Below the pieces are notes generated by a model. That model searched no databases and was not told the DNA's origin. It was given only the letters and a program-made list of their open reading frames with translations. A stretch of 64,000 nt of DNA from Channallabes apus (Eukaryota; Chordata; Actinopteri; Siluriformes; Clariidae). Every line of letters begins with the position of its first letter. Within the stretch, counting starts at the first letter, position 1. A program made the translations under genes and the position numbers. This document shows positions 34,701 to 45,756 of the stretch, piece by piece. The stretch covers positions 8,653,579 through 8,717,578 of the forward strand of contig CM060115.1 in assembly GCA_030522415.1 (NCBI GenBank), read 5' to 3'.

Positions 34701-35144
34701 TGGCCTTGTTCAGACTGCCGGCCCAAATCTGATTTTTGGAAGATCCACATTGGAATCAGATTCCTAATGATGTGCCTCAGTCTGGATGCTTTACTCACTC
34801 AAATCAGATTACAAACTGCCTGTTACATCAGTCGCAACGCAACACAAAGTCCACACGGTGACGTGGAAAGGACATGGATCCATGGTTGCAATTGAGTAGA
34901 GAGACAGTGGAAGAAACTGAGATGGAAATGGAGAACTTGTGAATGGAAGTGAAATGTCCGGTAGCATTTTGGAAGAGGGATCAGTACAGGCAAAGCTAGA
35001 GGGAATGCACAGAAACAGGATGATACTTTATATGAAGACGGATATCACGCTGCATGAGAGAATGGAGATTCAGACGGACACAGCGTCTTTACTACAGTAG
35101 GTCCACAAGGTGAAGGAATCGGGCTGCCAGTCTGAACAGAGCCA
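34701..35144. mobile_element. Non-autonomous DNA transposon with TGTTCAGACTG ends
   Basis: Inverted ends TGGCCTTGTTCAGACTGCC (34701) and the complement TGGCTCTGTTCAGACTGGC (ending 35144), with 'ccaaatctgat' motifs near each end. At 444 bp it has no coding capacity. No target duplication was found; superfamily undecided (hAT or Harbinger). Confidence 0.55.
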
Positions 35145-35264
35145 AATCGGATCTGATCACTTTCAAATAATAGCACGCACACGCAGCCGTAAAGATCAAT
35201 GAAACAAATGGGATTTGCCTTCTGTCTGATCATGACTTTTTTTCTGGTCAGTTAGCTCTTCCAT

Positions 35265-35385
35265 TTGTCTGTTTATCTTATACATTGCTTATCCTGTACA
35301 GGGTCATGGGGAAACCTGGAGCCTATCCAAGGAAACTTCAGGCATCAGGCAGGGTACGCCCTGGAGAGGGTGCCAAGCCAGCAGC
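35265..35385 (-). repeat. SINE (main family) 3' fragment
   Basis: 'cctggagcctatccaagga', 'cagggtacgccctggagagg' and 'gtgccaa' match the SINE body on the minus strand. Confidence 0.8.
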
Positions 35386-36717
35386 CAGTTTTTTTATTCA
35401 GCTTTTAAATTCACTTCAATTACAATTACTGCACATTTGAACCAATCTGTCTGTATGTCTGTCCAGCCAAGATTTAAGGCATTTGGCATCTGCACCATAA
35501 AATGAAATCAAAATGTTGAATATAAGGAAAGTTACAGTATGAGCATTTATGTGCCAGATCATAAACTAGCACTTTTTTGGGACGAAAATAGCGTTTCCCC
35601 CCCCTTGAGGTGGGCGTGGCTATCGCGTCACTCAACGAGACAAAGAATGCAATAGTAAAACGTGTATGCACAGGAAGACACTACTGTAATGCACCTAAAA
35701 GAAGCCACAATCCTCAATACACAAACATGACTCATAATGACATACTTATTAAAAAATGGTATGTACACTATGAAAACTGAACCTCGCACCATAAATTAAA
35801 TTAAATGCGGAGGAGAAGGAAAGTTATGAACAGGTACAGTATGCGCCAGATGCTGATCAGCTTATTTTTAGCCTTAACCTTTTTAACTTTCTACACGTTA
35901 ACGACGGGAATTCCGCTAGTTTTATATAAATATGACAAGATCTCTAGCTACTGTTTCCATATTTTGTCAAAACTCATCTAAAAATCTATTTGAATGACCA
36001 ATTCAGATTTCACTAAAGAATATTTCAACCGTTCTTGACTCAAAGAAATTAAAGAATTTATCCTTTTAATGGCGCACGAACTTGGAGAAGTAAGACAAGT
36101 GCAAGTTTTAATCCCATCTTAACTTCTGAAGAATCTGATCATTTCCATTTCTTATCCAAAAAATATGAGTAAATGATGAGGTAAGTTAATGAGGGAGAAT
36201 CCAACTGATCCAAAAACGAGTCAAAAAAGAGAAAAAAAAATACCTCCAGAAATAATAATTTCCCCCCCAAACAACTGAATAATTACTCAAAAAAACAGTG
36301 CCATAAAACACCATCTGGGCTTCGGCTACAAAAAAAATTCTGCTGGAAAAACTTAGCTGTGGGTAACAAAATACATAAATATCCATGTACAAATTCATCT
36401 GACTAAAGAGGATCATAATCGCAACAGCTCACAGGCTGAATTTCAGCCTGTATTCAGCACACGATGAACTCTCACTGTCTATAAAGACTTGCAGAAGTTT
36501 CTTCACAACATTAATACAATGTATATGATCGTATTCAGCCATAAAGCAGCTTTAAAACAAGTGGGCGGATTGATATACAGACTTGTGGATTAGATAGGCT
36601 ACCCTTAGTGACAAAGCACACACAGTTCAAGTTCAAAGTTCAAAAGTTCAAACAGGCCCGAATTTACCAGGACCACAAGGAAAAAATTATAACTTGTGCA
36701 TGCAATGTGAAAATTTA
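35386..36717. other. No gene seen
   Basis: AT-rich, with a C-run at 35598-35604. Footprints at 35533, 35682 and 35835, then none until 38629. Confidence 0.5.
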
Positions 36718-37150
36718 TTTTTTTTTGTGCTCGCCCGATCATCCGGAGATCGTAAGTTCGATTCCCGGGTGATGCTGTAACCTCTCGCAGCCGGAGGTCT
36801 AGAGAGAGCTGATTGGCCGACTATTCTCAGAGGGGAGGGATGAGAGGTACTTCGTGCTACCACATTAATCACGGCTCTACAGCCAGTCAGGGGCATCTGT
36901 GAGCTCGCGCAAGCGGAAGGAGCGGATAGCGCTGTCCTCCGAGTGTGTTGCGCCGCCCCCAATGGTGCATGAGCGAGCAGTTCGAAAAATGATGTGTTCG
37001 GCTGGCGTCACGTGGTTCGGAGCAAACACGTGATTGTCTTCGACCCTCCCGGCTGAGTGGTAGTAGTAGCCTTAGTGTGGGAGCCCCCTAGTGACGGGGA
37101 GGAATTGGACACGACTAAATTAGGGAGAAAATCGGGGTAAAAGAAAAAAA
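36718..37150 (+). repeat. tRNA-derived SINE, second family
   Basis: 'gctcgcccgatcatccggag' then the B-box GTTCGATTCCCGGGTG at 36758. The body is GC-rich ('gagctgattggccgac') and the 3' end is 'gacggggaggaattggacac', 'gactaaattagggagaaaat' and an A-rich tail. Sequence is unlike the main SINE family. Older pieces lie at 28830-29070 and 51268-51420. Confidence 0.8.
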
Positions 37151-37164
37151 ACTAAACTTGCAGA

Positions 37165-37547
37165 ACAGATTCATCTCTTTGCGGGAACTGTACACACAAT
37201 CATTCACCAACACCACTTGCACATTACAGGAACACGGCTGAGCGTAATCGACGTATCCCTCGTACAATGCTGATGTCACTCCAGATCATTTCCACATGTT
37301 TGGCCTATTAAAGGAGTTCCTGGGAGGCCAGCGTTTAGGACGTGAAACAGGCAGTCTGATCACGTCTCTGGTATACTGAGAAAACTTTCTACCTTGATGG
37401 AGTCCAAGCACAAGTAAGACACTGGGATAAGTGCATTAGTGTAGTGTAGCAGGGGATTATATAGAGAACTGAAGAGGGTTTTTAATTCTCATAACTGTGT
37501 TCTGTTATTCTACAAAATCAAGAGTCCTGGTTTGACCTAAACACCCC
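37165..37547 (+). pseudogene. mariner relic (family 2, copy 2) with right terminal repeat
   Basis: It shares 'gcgggaactgtacacacaat' and 'cattcaccaa' with 31280-31310 and 'aaggagttcctgggaggcca' with the other copies. The right end 'ggtttgacctaaacacccc' is the complement of GGGTGTTCGAGTCAAACC at 41627. At 37466-37481 the sequence 'ggattatatagagaa' shows the unscarred state of the site scarred at 41703. Confidence 0.8.
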
Positions 37548-38043
37548 TTGGTATTTTTAATAAATGACATTTAGCATAGAAAATAAGTGCTTGGTCAGCA
37601 TATCCTTCAACATTTTCTATGTGGATTGACAAAACATTGATTTTTAATCAAACATTCAATTAGAATTACTTAAATTTTATAATATATTCTGTCAAAAGAA
37701 AGAGTGAAATCTCTTCTGATAACCTTTGGTTCGGTAAAGCATTTAAGAAGATCAGTCCTGACAGATACACAGAGTTGTGCTACTTCTCCACACAGCCACT
37801 TTGTAGTGCTTGAGCTTCATTATAAACCAAAAAACAAAGAAATCGATGGAGCAACAGGAAAACCTTTGCAGCCTCGTTTTCTGGCTGTGTACTAATAAGT
37901 GAGTGCATAGGCTGAGGTTAAAGGTCAGGCAGAACAACAGTGGACACCGGTGTGCGCTGAGTGGGGCAAGCGACTACCAGACTGCCTTAAATAATGGCTG
38001 TGTCGTTTTGAAGCTGTTTCGTGAAGAGGCAAAGAAGCAGTTT
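37548..38043. other. No gene seen
   Basis: Unique-looking DNA up to the TTA target site of the Harbinger MITE. Confidence 0.5.
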
Positions 38044-38046
38044 TTA

Positions 38047-38883
38047 GGGTGCTTTCACACCTATAATTCGATTGCTTTAGTCCGCACCAGTCAGAAAAAT
38101 GTTACAATGTTGTAAACAGACGTGGGTACGGTTTGCTTTCACATACGCAGAGTTCTAAACGAACCAAAATAGACCGCGAAGCCCATCGGCACAGGAAACA
38201 GACTATTTTCAGAAAGTCGCACCACTTTCAGTAATCATGGAGGAACAGCTTTGCTTTGCGCTCATGGCGCTGATCCTCGCGCACTGCATTGTACGTGCAA
38301 ATCATTATTTTCAGATAATTAATTTCGAACACGATTCGAGGCTGCGACTCCAAACCAACTTCCTGGTTTATTCATCTCGCAGACGGCGCATCGCCGCCAC
38401 TTCAGGGAGGAGAGACGATCTTCCTGCAGATCCATCAGGTAATCCGTTGGCCAATCAAAACAGCCCAGCCGCACATTTTTCATCTTTAATGTGAATACAG
38501 AGAGGCACCTAATTTCTTCGGCACTGGACGTTTCTCCGCGGTTTGATTTCATCGCGAGTCGATAGCTTGAAAAATTGAATGGAGTCAACAGGAAGTGAAA
38601 AGAATTTAACCCACAACACCGTATCTCTTACAGTATACCCAAAGTGCATTAAACTATACAATTTCATCAGATCTGGTTTGGTTGCTTTCACACCAGATGA
38701 ACCGTACCAAAGTAGAGCGGATAAAGCGGTCCGAGACCACTCCTTCAGGCAGGTCTCGGATCGATTGATTTGGTGTGCACCAAAGTACCGAGATTGCATT
38801 CACATCAACACAAACAAACCGAACCAAAGGACCCAACACGTTTAGTGCGCACCAAATGCTGTACAGTAGGTGTGAAAGCACCC
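38047..38883. mobile_element. PIF/Harbinger-like non-autonomous element, 837 bp
   Basis: Perfect 17-bp inverted ends GGGTGCTTTCACACCTA (38047) and TAGGTGTGAAAGCACCC (ending 38883) with a TTA duplication at 38044-38046 and 38884-38886. A 3-bp TWA duplication marks PIF/Harbinger. An internal 'ggttgctttcacaccaga' near 38678 repeats the end motif. Short frames (38237-38494 and others) have no known domain. Scars at 38629 and 38862. Confidence 0.85.
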
Positions 38884-39081
38884 TTAATCACCTCAAGTCT
38901 GATCATACATGAGTTCTAATTATAAAAATTGTCTCGTAGAAATCAGAGCTATGTTTAATAGTGAAAGTAACAGTATTTCTACATATACGATGTGACAAGA
39001 ACTCAGAGGACTGGGACTAAACAGCTGTGTGTCCACTTGTTACTGAGGATAATCAGAAAAAAAAAGGCTTCTGTTTGTTAG

Positions 39082-40189
39082 TAGGGTTGTGTACCGAAAC
39101 CCGGTGCCAATACGGCACCGGTACCTATAGAACCGGTATGTACCGGACCGAAACAGAACGCAAATTTCGGTGCCTCATTTCGGTGCCACTTAAATGCCTG
39201 AACTGTCGATTGAAATATTTGTTCTCTAGATTCATATATTTTTGTAGATTAATCATTTATTAGATTTAATTAAAAAATTTAAAGCACAAATCATCTGGAA
39301 ATGAGAGACCATCCGACATGCGTGTGAATGCAGTAACTAGCGTTACACTCGCTCTGACGGCAGCAGGCGGTCTACCGATAGCTTAGCATGCTAAATTAAA
39401 CAACTCTCGTTAAAATGCCTAAAACTAAACGGTCGAAAGTGTGGCTGTATTTCACAATAAAGTATTCCGGCACCGCAACGTGCAGCGAATGTTTTACAGC
39501 AGTTGCGTGTAAAGGCGGAAACACGTTAAATCTAATGAAACATTCGAGGGCAGACGGAATAAAGTTAAAAGCAGAGGGAGGCACCGTGTTTTCTTGTGGA
39601 CAACAGCTGGCGCTATTGGTGTGGACGACCCTCAGTCCCAGTCATACCAACTGTAGCAAAAAGGAGTCGCCGATTATGACGTCAGCAGCCTTTCCGCAGG
39701 TTAGTAGTAGGATAATGTAATGTTAATAGCAAAATGCAAATCTTGCATTCATGCTAACAAACAGTCGAACTATTTGTAAAAAACTAATGTAACATGGATT
39801 CTGTTTATAATTATGGCTTTCCAGCTAGTACTAGTAGCACTACAACAGTGACCCCATTTACCATTGTAAAGACGGCTATGCATGTCCTGTGCAGAGCAAT
39901 AAGTCAGGAAAGGAGTCGTATTTTGACAGAAAAGGCAAATATGGTGAAATTTCTGCAAAAGAATTGCTAAAATTTGAAGCTTACATATTCATATATACTT
40001 TAAACTTTTAATATATTGTTAAATTTTAAGCATAAAATTTTTTGTTCAATAAAAATTCATTCTTGAGTCATCCACTATAATTTTTTGGCTTAAAAGTATC
40101 GGTTCAGGCACCGTTTTGGCACCGGTACCGTTTTCAAAGTATCGATTTGGCACCGGTATCGAAAAAAACCCAATCGATACCCAACCCTA
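39082..40189 (+). mobile_element. hAT element, 1.1 kb, with BED-finger exon
   Basis: Ends TAGGGTTGTGTACCGAAACC (39082) and the complement TAGGGTTGGGTATCGATTGG (ending 40189); perfect 8-bp duplication TTTGTTAG at 39074-39081 and 40190-40197. Subterminal 'caccggta' motifs repeat at both ends (39117, 40121, 40151). Most of the transposase is missing, but a 101-codon frame with a BED-like finger remains. No footprint 7-mer lies inside. Confidence 0.9.
39415..39720 (+). CDS. Truncated hAT transposase: BED zinc-finger N-terminus
   Basis: The frame starts MPKTKRSKVWLYFT, then ATCSECFTAVACKGGNTLNLMKH. This follows the BED finger pattern: aromatic residues (VWLYF), CxxC, and the NLxKH helix; the second His expected at the RxKH position is not evident (SRADG). 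The rest (to residue 101) has no domain. In intact hAT elements this finger binds the transposon ends. Start chosen for the ATG just ahead of the finger. The frame is open, but whether it is expressed is unknown; it may simply be the first exon of a deleted transposase. Confidence 0.5.
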   Translation: MPKTKRSKVWLYFTIKYSGTATCSECFTAVACKGGNTLNLMKHSRADGIKLKAEGGTVFSCGQQLALLVWTTLSPSHTNCSKKESPIMTSAAFPQVSSRIM

Positions 40190-40215
40190 TTTGTTAGAGA
40201 GCATAAATATTGGAC

Positions 40216-40450
40216 TTTGGTCCGATGTGGTGTGATGAGTTCAGACTGATCCTATGTCTATGAAGTGACACACCCACTGTACATGCCTTTGAAGGCAGTG
40301 TTACGTTCTGGTGTTGCTTCAGTTGGTCAAGTCTAGACACAAAAATACGAAGTCAGCTGATGACCTGAATGTAATAAATGACCAGATAATCACATGGGTT
40401 TTCACTTCCCTGATCGCACGTCCATATTCCAGGAACATGTGGAATTATTT
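40216..40450 (+). pseudogene. Tc1-like transposase fragment (family E)
   Basis: The plus strand reads WCDEFRLILCL near 40225 (WSDESRFTLF block), VHAFEGSVTFWCCFSW near 40280-40325 (GGSVMVWGCF block), then DNA matching 'agtcagctgatgacctgaat' of 1832-2047. Internal deletion and stops. Confidence 0.7.
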
Positions 40451-40654
40451 TAACACATGAATTAATCAAATCTATATGTTTTTATTTTTTGTAGATGTGA
40501 GCTGAGCAAAATGACAAGGCTGTTGTGCGGCAGAAATGCCACTGTTTTGTCTTGTTTTTTTTGTTTTTTTTGGTTAGTTAGTCAAAGTCTGTGCAATTTG
40601 TTATCAAAGAACTGCTTACAGCTTTATAAAATTTCTTACTAAGAAGCGTTACCA

Positions 40655-41004
40655 GGTGGCGCGGTGGTGTAGTGGTTAGCACTGTCGCGTTGCACCTCCA
40701 GGGTCTGGGTTCGATTCCCCGGCCAGGCTTGATTCCCGTTTGCATGGAGTTGCATGTTCTCCCCGTGCTTGGTGGGTTTCCTCCCACAGTCCAAAGATAT
40801 GCAGGTTAGGCTAATTGGCGTTCCCAAATTGCCCATAGTGTGTGATTGGGTGTGTGAGTGTGTGTATGTGTGTGTGCCCTGCGATGGATTGGCACCCTGT
40901 CCAGGGTGTACCCCGCCTAGTGCCCGAAGTCTCCTGGGATAGGCTCCAGGTCCCCCGCGACCCTGAACACAGGATTAAGCGGTATAGAAAATGAATGAAT
41001 GAAT
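40655..41004 (+). repeat. tRNA-derived SINE (main family), full-length, young
   Basis: Head GGTGGCGCGGTGGTGTAGTG (A box), B-box GGTTCGATTCC, body, tail (GAAT)n. The duplication GAAGCGTTACCA is at 40643-40654 and 41005-41016. No scar lies inside. Confidence 0.95.
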
Positions 41005-41279
41005 GAAGCGTTACCATCTTATGAAGCAATACTGTATATTTATTTATGAGTACTGGCTTTCTGTAGCATGCAATCAAAATGCTGAATGACTTCTGACTCT
41101 AACCGGCTTCTCGATACAGTCATGTACATGGAGAGTGAGATCTGAAATCTGACATACTAAAAAAGAAAAAGAAAAAAAAGATCCTGGTGGAAAAAAAAAT
41201 CTTTGGTCTGCACAAATAAAATGCAAAATACCTCAACAATAAATCCATTAACATTTTTGTTCTTTATTGTATTCAGTTT

Positions 41280-41595
41280 TGTAGAACAGTGGTGAAGAAA
41301 TCCCAACTACGGTATGAAATATCACACAAATATTACATGATTGCATAAAGAGAAACAGCAGTCCATCGTTACTTCAAGACATGAAGGTCAGGCATCTGGA
41401 AAGGAATCGCAAGAAATGACAAGACCGATAGTAAAAACCAGTCGGGGAGCAAAAACACAACAAAAATGACGAACCTGGCTCTCATGAGGTCTGTCCCAGG
41501 GAATTAAGACTAAGACTTCTGACAGGACTAGGGTTGGATCTTCTTTAGATAATTTTCTCATCCATGGTAGTGGAAAGGGGCAGAGCAAAATGAAA
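41280..41595 (+). repeat. Tc1-like family D fragment
   Basis: 'acttcaagacatgaaggtca' and 'acctggctctcatgaggtct' + 'gtcccaggga' parallel 32490-32640. Frames are broken. Confidence 0.6.
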
Positions 41596-41626
41596 ACGTC
41601 AACCTGAAATCTGAAAATGATACATA

Positions 41627-42041
41627 GGGTGTTCGAGTCAAACCGAGACTTTTGATTGCGCAGAATAACAGAACACAGTTCTGAGAACTCATTTTATTTC
41701 TCTACAGTATATAATCCCCTGCTACACTAATGCGCTTATCCCAGTGTTTTACTAGTGCTTGAATACCCTCAAGGTAGAAAGTTTTCTCAGGACTTATTTT
41801 CTCAAACACTGGCCCCCCAGGAACTCCTTTAATGGCCCAACCATGTGGAAATGCCTTGGAGTGAGGTCTGTATGGGGGATGTAGCAATAACTCCCAGACG
41901 ATTTCCTGGATGAGAATCTCATCGTAGTACTGCGAGTACTCTTAGTCGAAGTCTTCTGTATAGTCTTCTGTAAATGTCAATCGTTTCTTCCCGTCATTCA
42001 AGTGAGATTTTATCACAAGTCCTGTTTTGGCTTGAACGCCC
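41627..42041 (-). mobile_element. mariner relic (family 2, copy 3) with both ends
   Basis: Left end TA + GGGTGTTCGAGTCAAACC (41627); right end complement 'ggcttgaacgccc' (42041). The minus strand encodes FYLEGIQALVKHWDKRIS and VAGDYI, the C-terminal motif of mariner transposases, plus a decayed 'ggagttcctgggg' block. Internally deleted. The scar at 41703-41709 is absent from the three sister copies. Confidence 0.85.
41703..41709. other. Excision scar with three unscarred paralogues
   Basis: 'ttctctaCAGTAtataatcc' here; the complements of 37466-37481, 31549-31560 and 47573-47590 read 'ctctatataat', 'ctctatatagt' and 'ctttatataat'. The only difference at the site is the 5-bp insert at a TA. 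Confidence 0.9.
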
Positions 42042-43415
42042 CTGGCATTGTACTGTATAAGTTTGTGATTGAGCATCAGCTGTGGGGCAAAAACCGGAGA
42101 CGGGTTGAATCAGCAGGTGCTGTGTGGTTGTTCTTGGCAGTCTGTTATTAACCGAAGCCTACTGAAGCTCCAGCTTCATACTGGAAGGAAATCACATACT
42201 GTATACAGTATACATACAGTAGGGCTGCCAGTAATAACAAGCAGACGAGAACAATCATGCCTTACCAGGTCGCCTTCATTTCTAAAAAGACTCAAATATA
42301 CTTCCAAAATGTCCAGGATGGCTGCTCCAAAAATATTATATTATTCACTTGAGAGAGCAGAGAAGTAGTTGACATGAGAAAACCTCAGACGAACCATTTA
42401 TTTAGACAGCGAGCCAAACTTTGTTTTAAACCACATGAGCGAGTCGTCCCCCTCCTCCTGCTGCTGACTGATCCGTCTCCGGCGGCCATTACAGAAGTGT
42501 TGATGGGACGTAACAAGACAGTATGGCTTCTTCTTATTCGAGCTGTCTGCACTTCAGTAATTGGCCCGTGGAGAGTGCAGATAATTGTGCATCCCTTCGC
42601 AATGGCGCATTTGGGGGAAGGTTCGGGGGTGGGGGGAATGGGGAGCAGGAAAGCCTTGATTGCCTTTGTTAAGGAGGCGGAATTAGATGGGGGAGATCAA
42701 GGCAGTCACATCGATCACGGCCAAGCATTAAGCCTACAGTATGTTGTGATTATGGTCTTGAGTCGGCATAGGTGATTTTTCACGGATTAAGAACACAGCA
42801 GAACCGGCGTACACAGCGTGTAATCCAATTATTTACACATCCACGCATCAAATGAATCACACACGCCTTTTCTGGTGCATGTCAGTGTGTGACAGCTAAA
42901 ACGGATAACCTTATAGGAATAAAAAAAAAAAAAAAAAAATCTAATAACAAATAGATGAATGAAGGGGTGAAGAGAAAAAGGGCCTCACAGCTCCCCGGGT
43001 TAATCCTGAGCTTAACTATGTGTGTAGATCAATGCGTATGTCACAAATTTTCTCTAGTTTTTAATTATTCATTGGGATTGACCTTTGTTTTGGTTATCAC
43101 TCTGTCTCCAGCCTGTCTGGTCACTGGTCGACTGATGGTGTTCACCTGTCCTGTCTTAGTCCTGTTTCATTATTGTTAAATTAGACCTTACTGTATTTTG
43201 ATGCAAATCTAATAAACCTAGTTCCTACTATTGGGTTCCTATTCTATGTTTCTGATTATGGCTTGTTGAAGCAATATCTCATGTTGTAGTCAATATCAGC
43301 ACGACCTCGAGTGCGATATTGTTTTCATACAACGGTTGCACAAATAAGTCAATTAAATGCACTATATCTCTTAACCCTGTATATACTGTAGGATGATGGT
43401 GGGTCTGGACCATAC
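42042..43415. other. No gene seen; scar cluster
   Basis: Three footprint 7-mers within 25 bp at 42197-42221. The block 42420-42720 is GC-richer and unique, with open frames but no known domain. A-run at 42921-42939. Confidence 0.45.
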
Positions 43416-43419
43416 AGTA

Positions 43420-43550
43420 TACCGGGGTACACCCTGGACAGGGAGCCAATCCATCACAGGGCACACACACTACGGGCGATTTGGAAATGGGAATTGCAGT
43501 AGCCTAATCTGCATGTTTATGGACTGCGGGACATGCAAACCCTCGATCAG
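43420..43550 (-). repeat. SINE (main family) fragment
   Basis: 'ggggtacaccctggacaggg', 'agccaatccatcacagggca' and 'tctgcatg' match the SINE body on the minus strand. Confidence 0.8.
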
Positions 43551-44194
43551 GGGTTAACGATTGTTAGAATAGCAGCGACGCAGAGTAATGCAGGTAGTTA
43601 AAGATCCCAGTGCTGTTGTGCTCTATATCAGGATTCGTGGAATGCCTCTCATCCAATCAGATTACTGGATCGGAACTTTAAACATATTTGTTGCTAATTT
43701 GCCGCTTGATGCTGTACGGACGTACAGTACGCTTGTTGACGTAAAACGCTTGTTGGCGTTTGCGTTTCCATCTACACATCCAGCCGACCCGGGTTAGAAG
43801 CATTTACTCGAGATGAATGAATAATGCAAACCTTAATTAGCATAATGCATATTACGGCATGATGATTGGTCACCAAGAGCTTTCATTTACTTCATTAAAT
43901 TGCCCAGATTTGTACATATTGCTTCGAAGCAATAAATTGTTAAGATTATAGTTGTTAATTAGTATTATTCACACAGCGGTGGTCCTAATTTGGCTTCCTA
44001 GGCAGTAGCATTAAGCTCAAAGCCCTTCGGACGTATTCAGCCTTCGAGTTCGATTTAAGTGGACTGTAATGTAATTTAATATAATTTTAATTATACAGAA
44101 AAAAAAAACCTTTAAAAAAAATATCTAATTTTCATTTTTCAGGCAATTTAATAATGGCTGTGGGACGTAGGGCAGTGTGGGAAAAGCTGTAAAC

Positions 44195-44234
<40 letters not shown>

Positions 44235-45095
44235 CTGTAAAAGCAGTTAAAGTGTACTCATTTAAGGAATACATTTGCACACGTATAATATCCCTTCTCG
44301 AAAGCGTAAAATATCCCGAGCAACAGAAAACCCAACAAAGTGTACTTTTGATTAATTGCGTCTGAAACTTTTAAATGAGATCGCTGAAGCCTGAACCACT
44401 CGAACTGAATGTCTTTATTGAGCTGCTTAAAAAGTAAATAGTGCTTTGATGCTCTGCTAGTGTTAAAAGCCCACACTCAGCCGTTATGTGATCAGAGAGA
44501 TAAATAAGTAATAAGTAACATTCAGAAGACGGATAAATAATACTCGCTGTAATAAAGGAGGCTGTTTAATCAGGTTTAAAGTTTTGCTGGTGCGTGATGC
44601 GAATCCGTTCGCCGCCGAGCCTCGTACACGTTTTCATGAACGACTTTTATTAGTTTAAAATGTCTGAAAGTGAATCAATTAAAGACGCCAGGAGAAAAAC
44701 CCAGGTCACACCCTCCTATTGGGAAAAAAAGAAAACAATCAGAAGAAAATAAGTATTATGTTCGTTGACTTTCTGCATGTACCATACAGTATGGTTTGAT
44801 TGTTTTTCCCCTTGATTAATTAACAATACATTTTACTCTCAGAGTTGATTTTATAGTAAATTAATCGACACGTTCTTCACCAGTGCTTTGGTACGAGCTT
44901 AAAATTTTTTTAATATTTGTAGAGGCCCATTAAAACTGCAGAGCTGAAGTATAATTCATCCTACGTGGCCCAAAAGAAAAAAAAAGAAGTTTAGCTTTTA
45001 GCTTTCATGATTGTGTGTTACTAAAGAAATACTTTTTAAGAACCACAATCCTGAAACGTGTCCATACTGTCGTTCATACAGTAGATGTGATAAAC
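43551..45095. other. No gene seen; possible conserved non-coding block 43790-44060
   Basis: 43790-44060 holds many homeodomain/POU-like cores ('aataatgcaaaccttaatta', 'gcataatgcatatta') and no scar between 43730 and 44785. A (CA)n run of about 17 units lies at 44198-44232. Confidence 0.4.
44198..44232 (+). repeat. (CA)n microsatellite, about 17 units
   Basis: Uninterrupted CA run. Confidence 0.97.
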
Positions 45096-45099
45096 CTGG

Positions 45100-45165
45100 T
45101 TATTCAGTACATTCAGGTCGTCAGCTGATTTCATTTTATTGCCACATAACGTTTCTAAACCTAGA
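45100..45165 (-). repeat. Tc1-like family E fragment
   Basis: 'cagtacattcaggtcgtcag' + 'ctgatttcattttattgcc' is nearly identical to 1886-1925. Confidence 0.75.
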
Positions 45166-45395
45166 CCTGACCAATAGTGATGGGTCGTTCATGAACTCTT
45201 CGTTCTTTTTGAACGTGTCTTTAACGTGACTCAGATGAACGAGTAGTCTCGGAGAGTGATTTGTTCATTTTCTTTGCGCATGCGCAGAGCATCATCAAAC
45301 CTCCGTAGATTATGTACAGGAAACAGAAATGAGTAGTTACCGTTGAGTCTTCTACTCCGAATTGTTCGTTCTTTCCCATAGACGCTATGCAGTGC

Positions 45396-45756
45396 ATTCA
45401 TTCATTCATTTTCTATACCGCTTAATCCTGTGTTCAGGGTTGCGGGGACCTGGAGCCTATCCCAGGAGACTTCGGGCACTAGGCGGGGTACACCCTGGAC
45501 AGGGTGCCAATCCATCGCAGGGCACACACACATACACACACTCACACACCCAATCACACACTACGGGCAATTGGGGAACGCCAATTAGCCTAACCTACAT
45601 ATCTTTGGACTGTGGGAGGAAACCGGAGTACCCGGAGGAAACCCACCAAGCACGTGGAGAACATGCAAACTCCATGCACACAGAGACGGGAATCGAGCCT
45701 GGCCGGGGAATCGAACCCAGACCCTGGAGGTGCAAGGCGACAGTGCTAACCACTAC
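45396..45756 (-). repeat. tRNA-derived SINE (main family), young, head-truncated
   Basis: Near-identical to 4918-5293 including 'gggaatcgagcctggccg', but stops in 'gtgctaaccactac' without the last 15 or so bases of the head. No clear duplication. No scar inside. Confidence 0.93.

Noticed and set aside
40655..40740. tRNA genes
   Set aside because: A and B boxes are present, but every case is the head of a SINE followed by family body and tail; no cloverleaf with an intact acceptor stem was seen.
42374..42775. 133-codon plus-strand reading frame
   Set aside because: No recognisable domain, no splice or promoter context; probably chance in a GC-richer patch.
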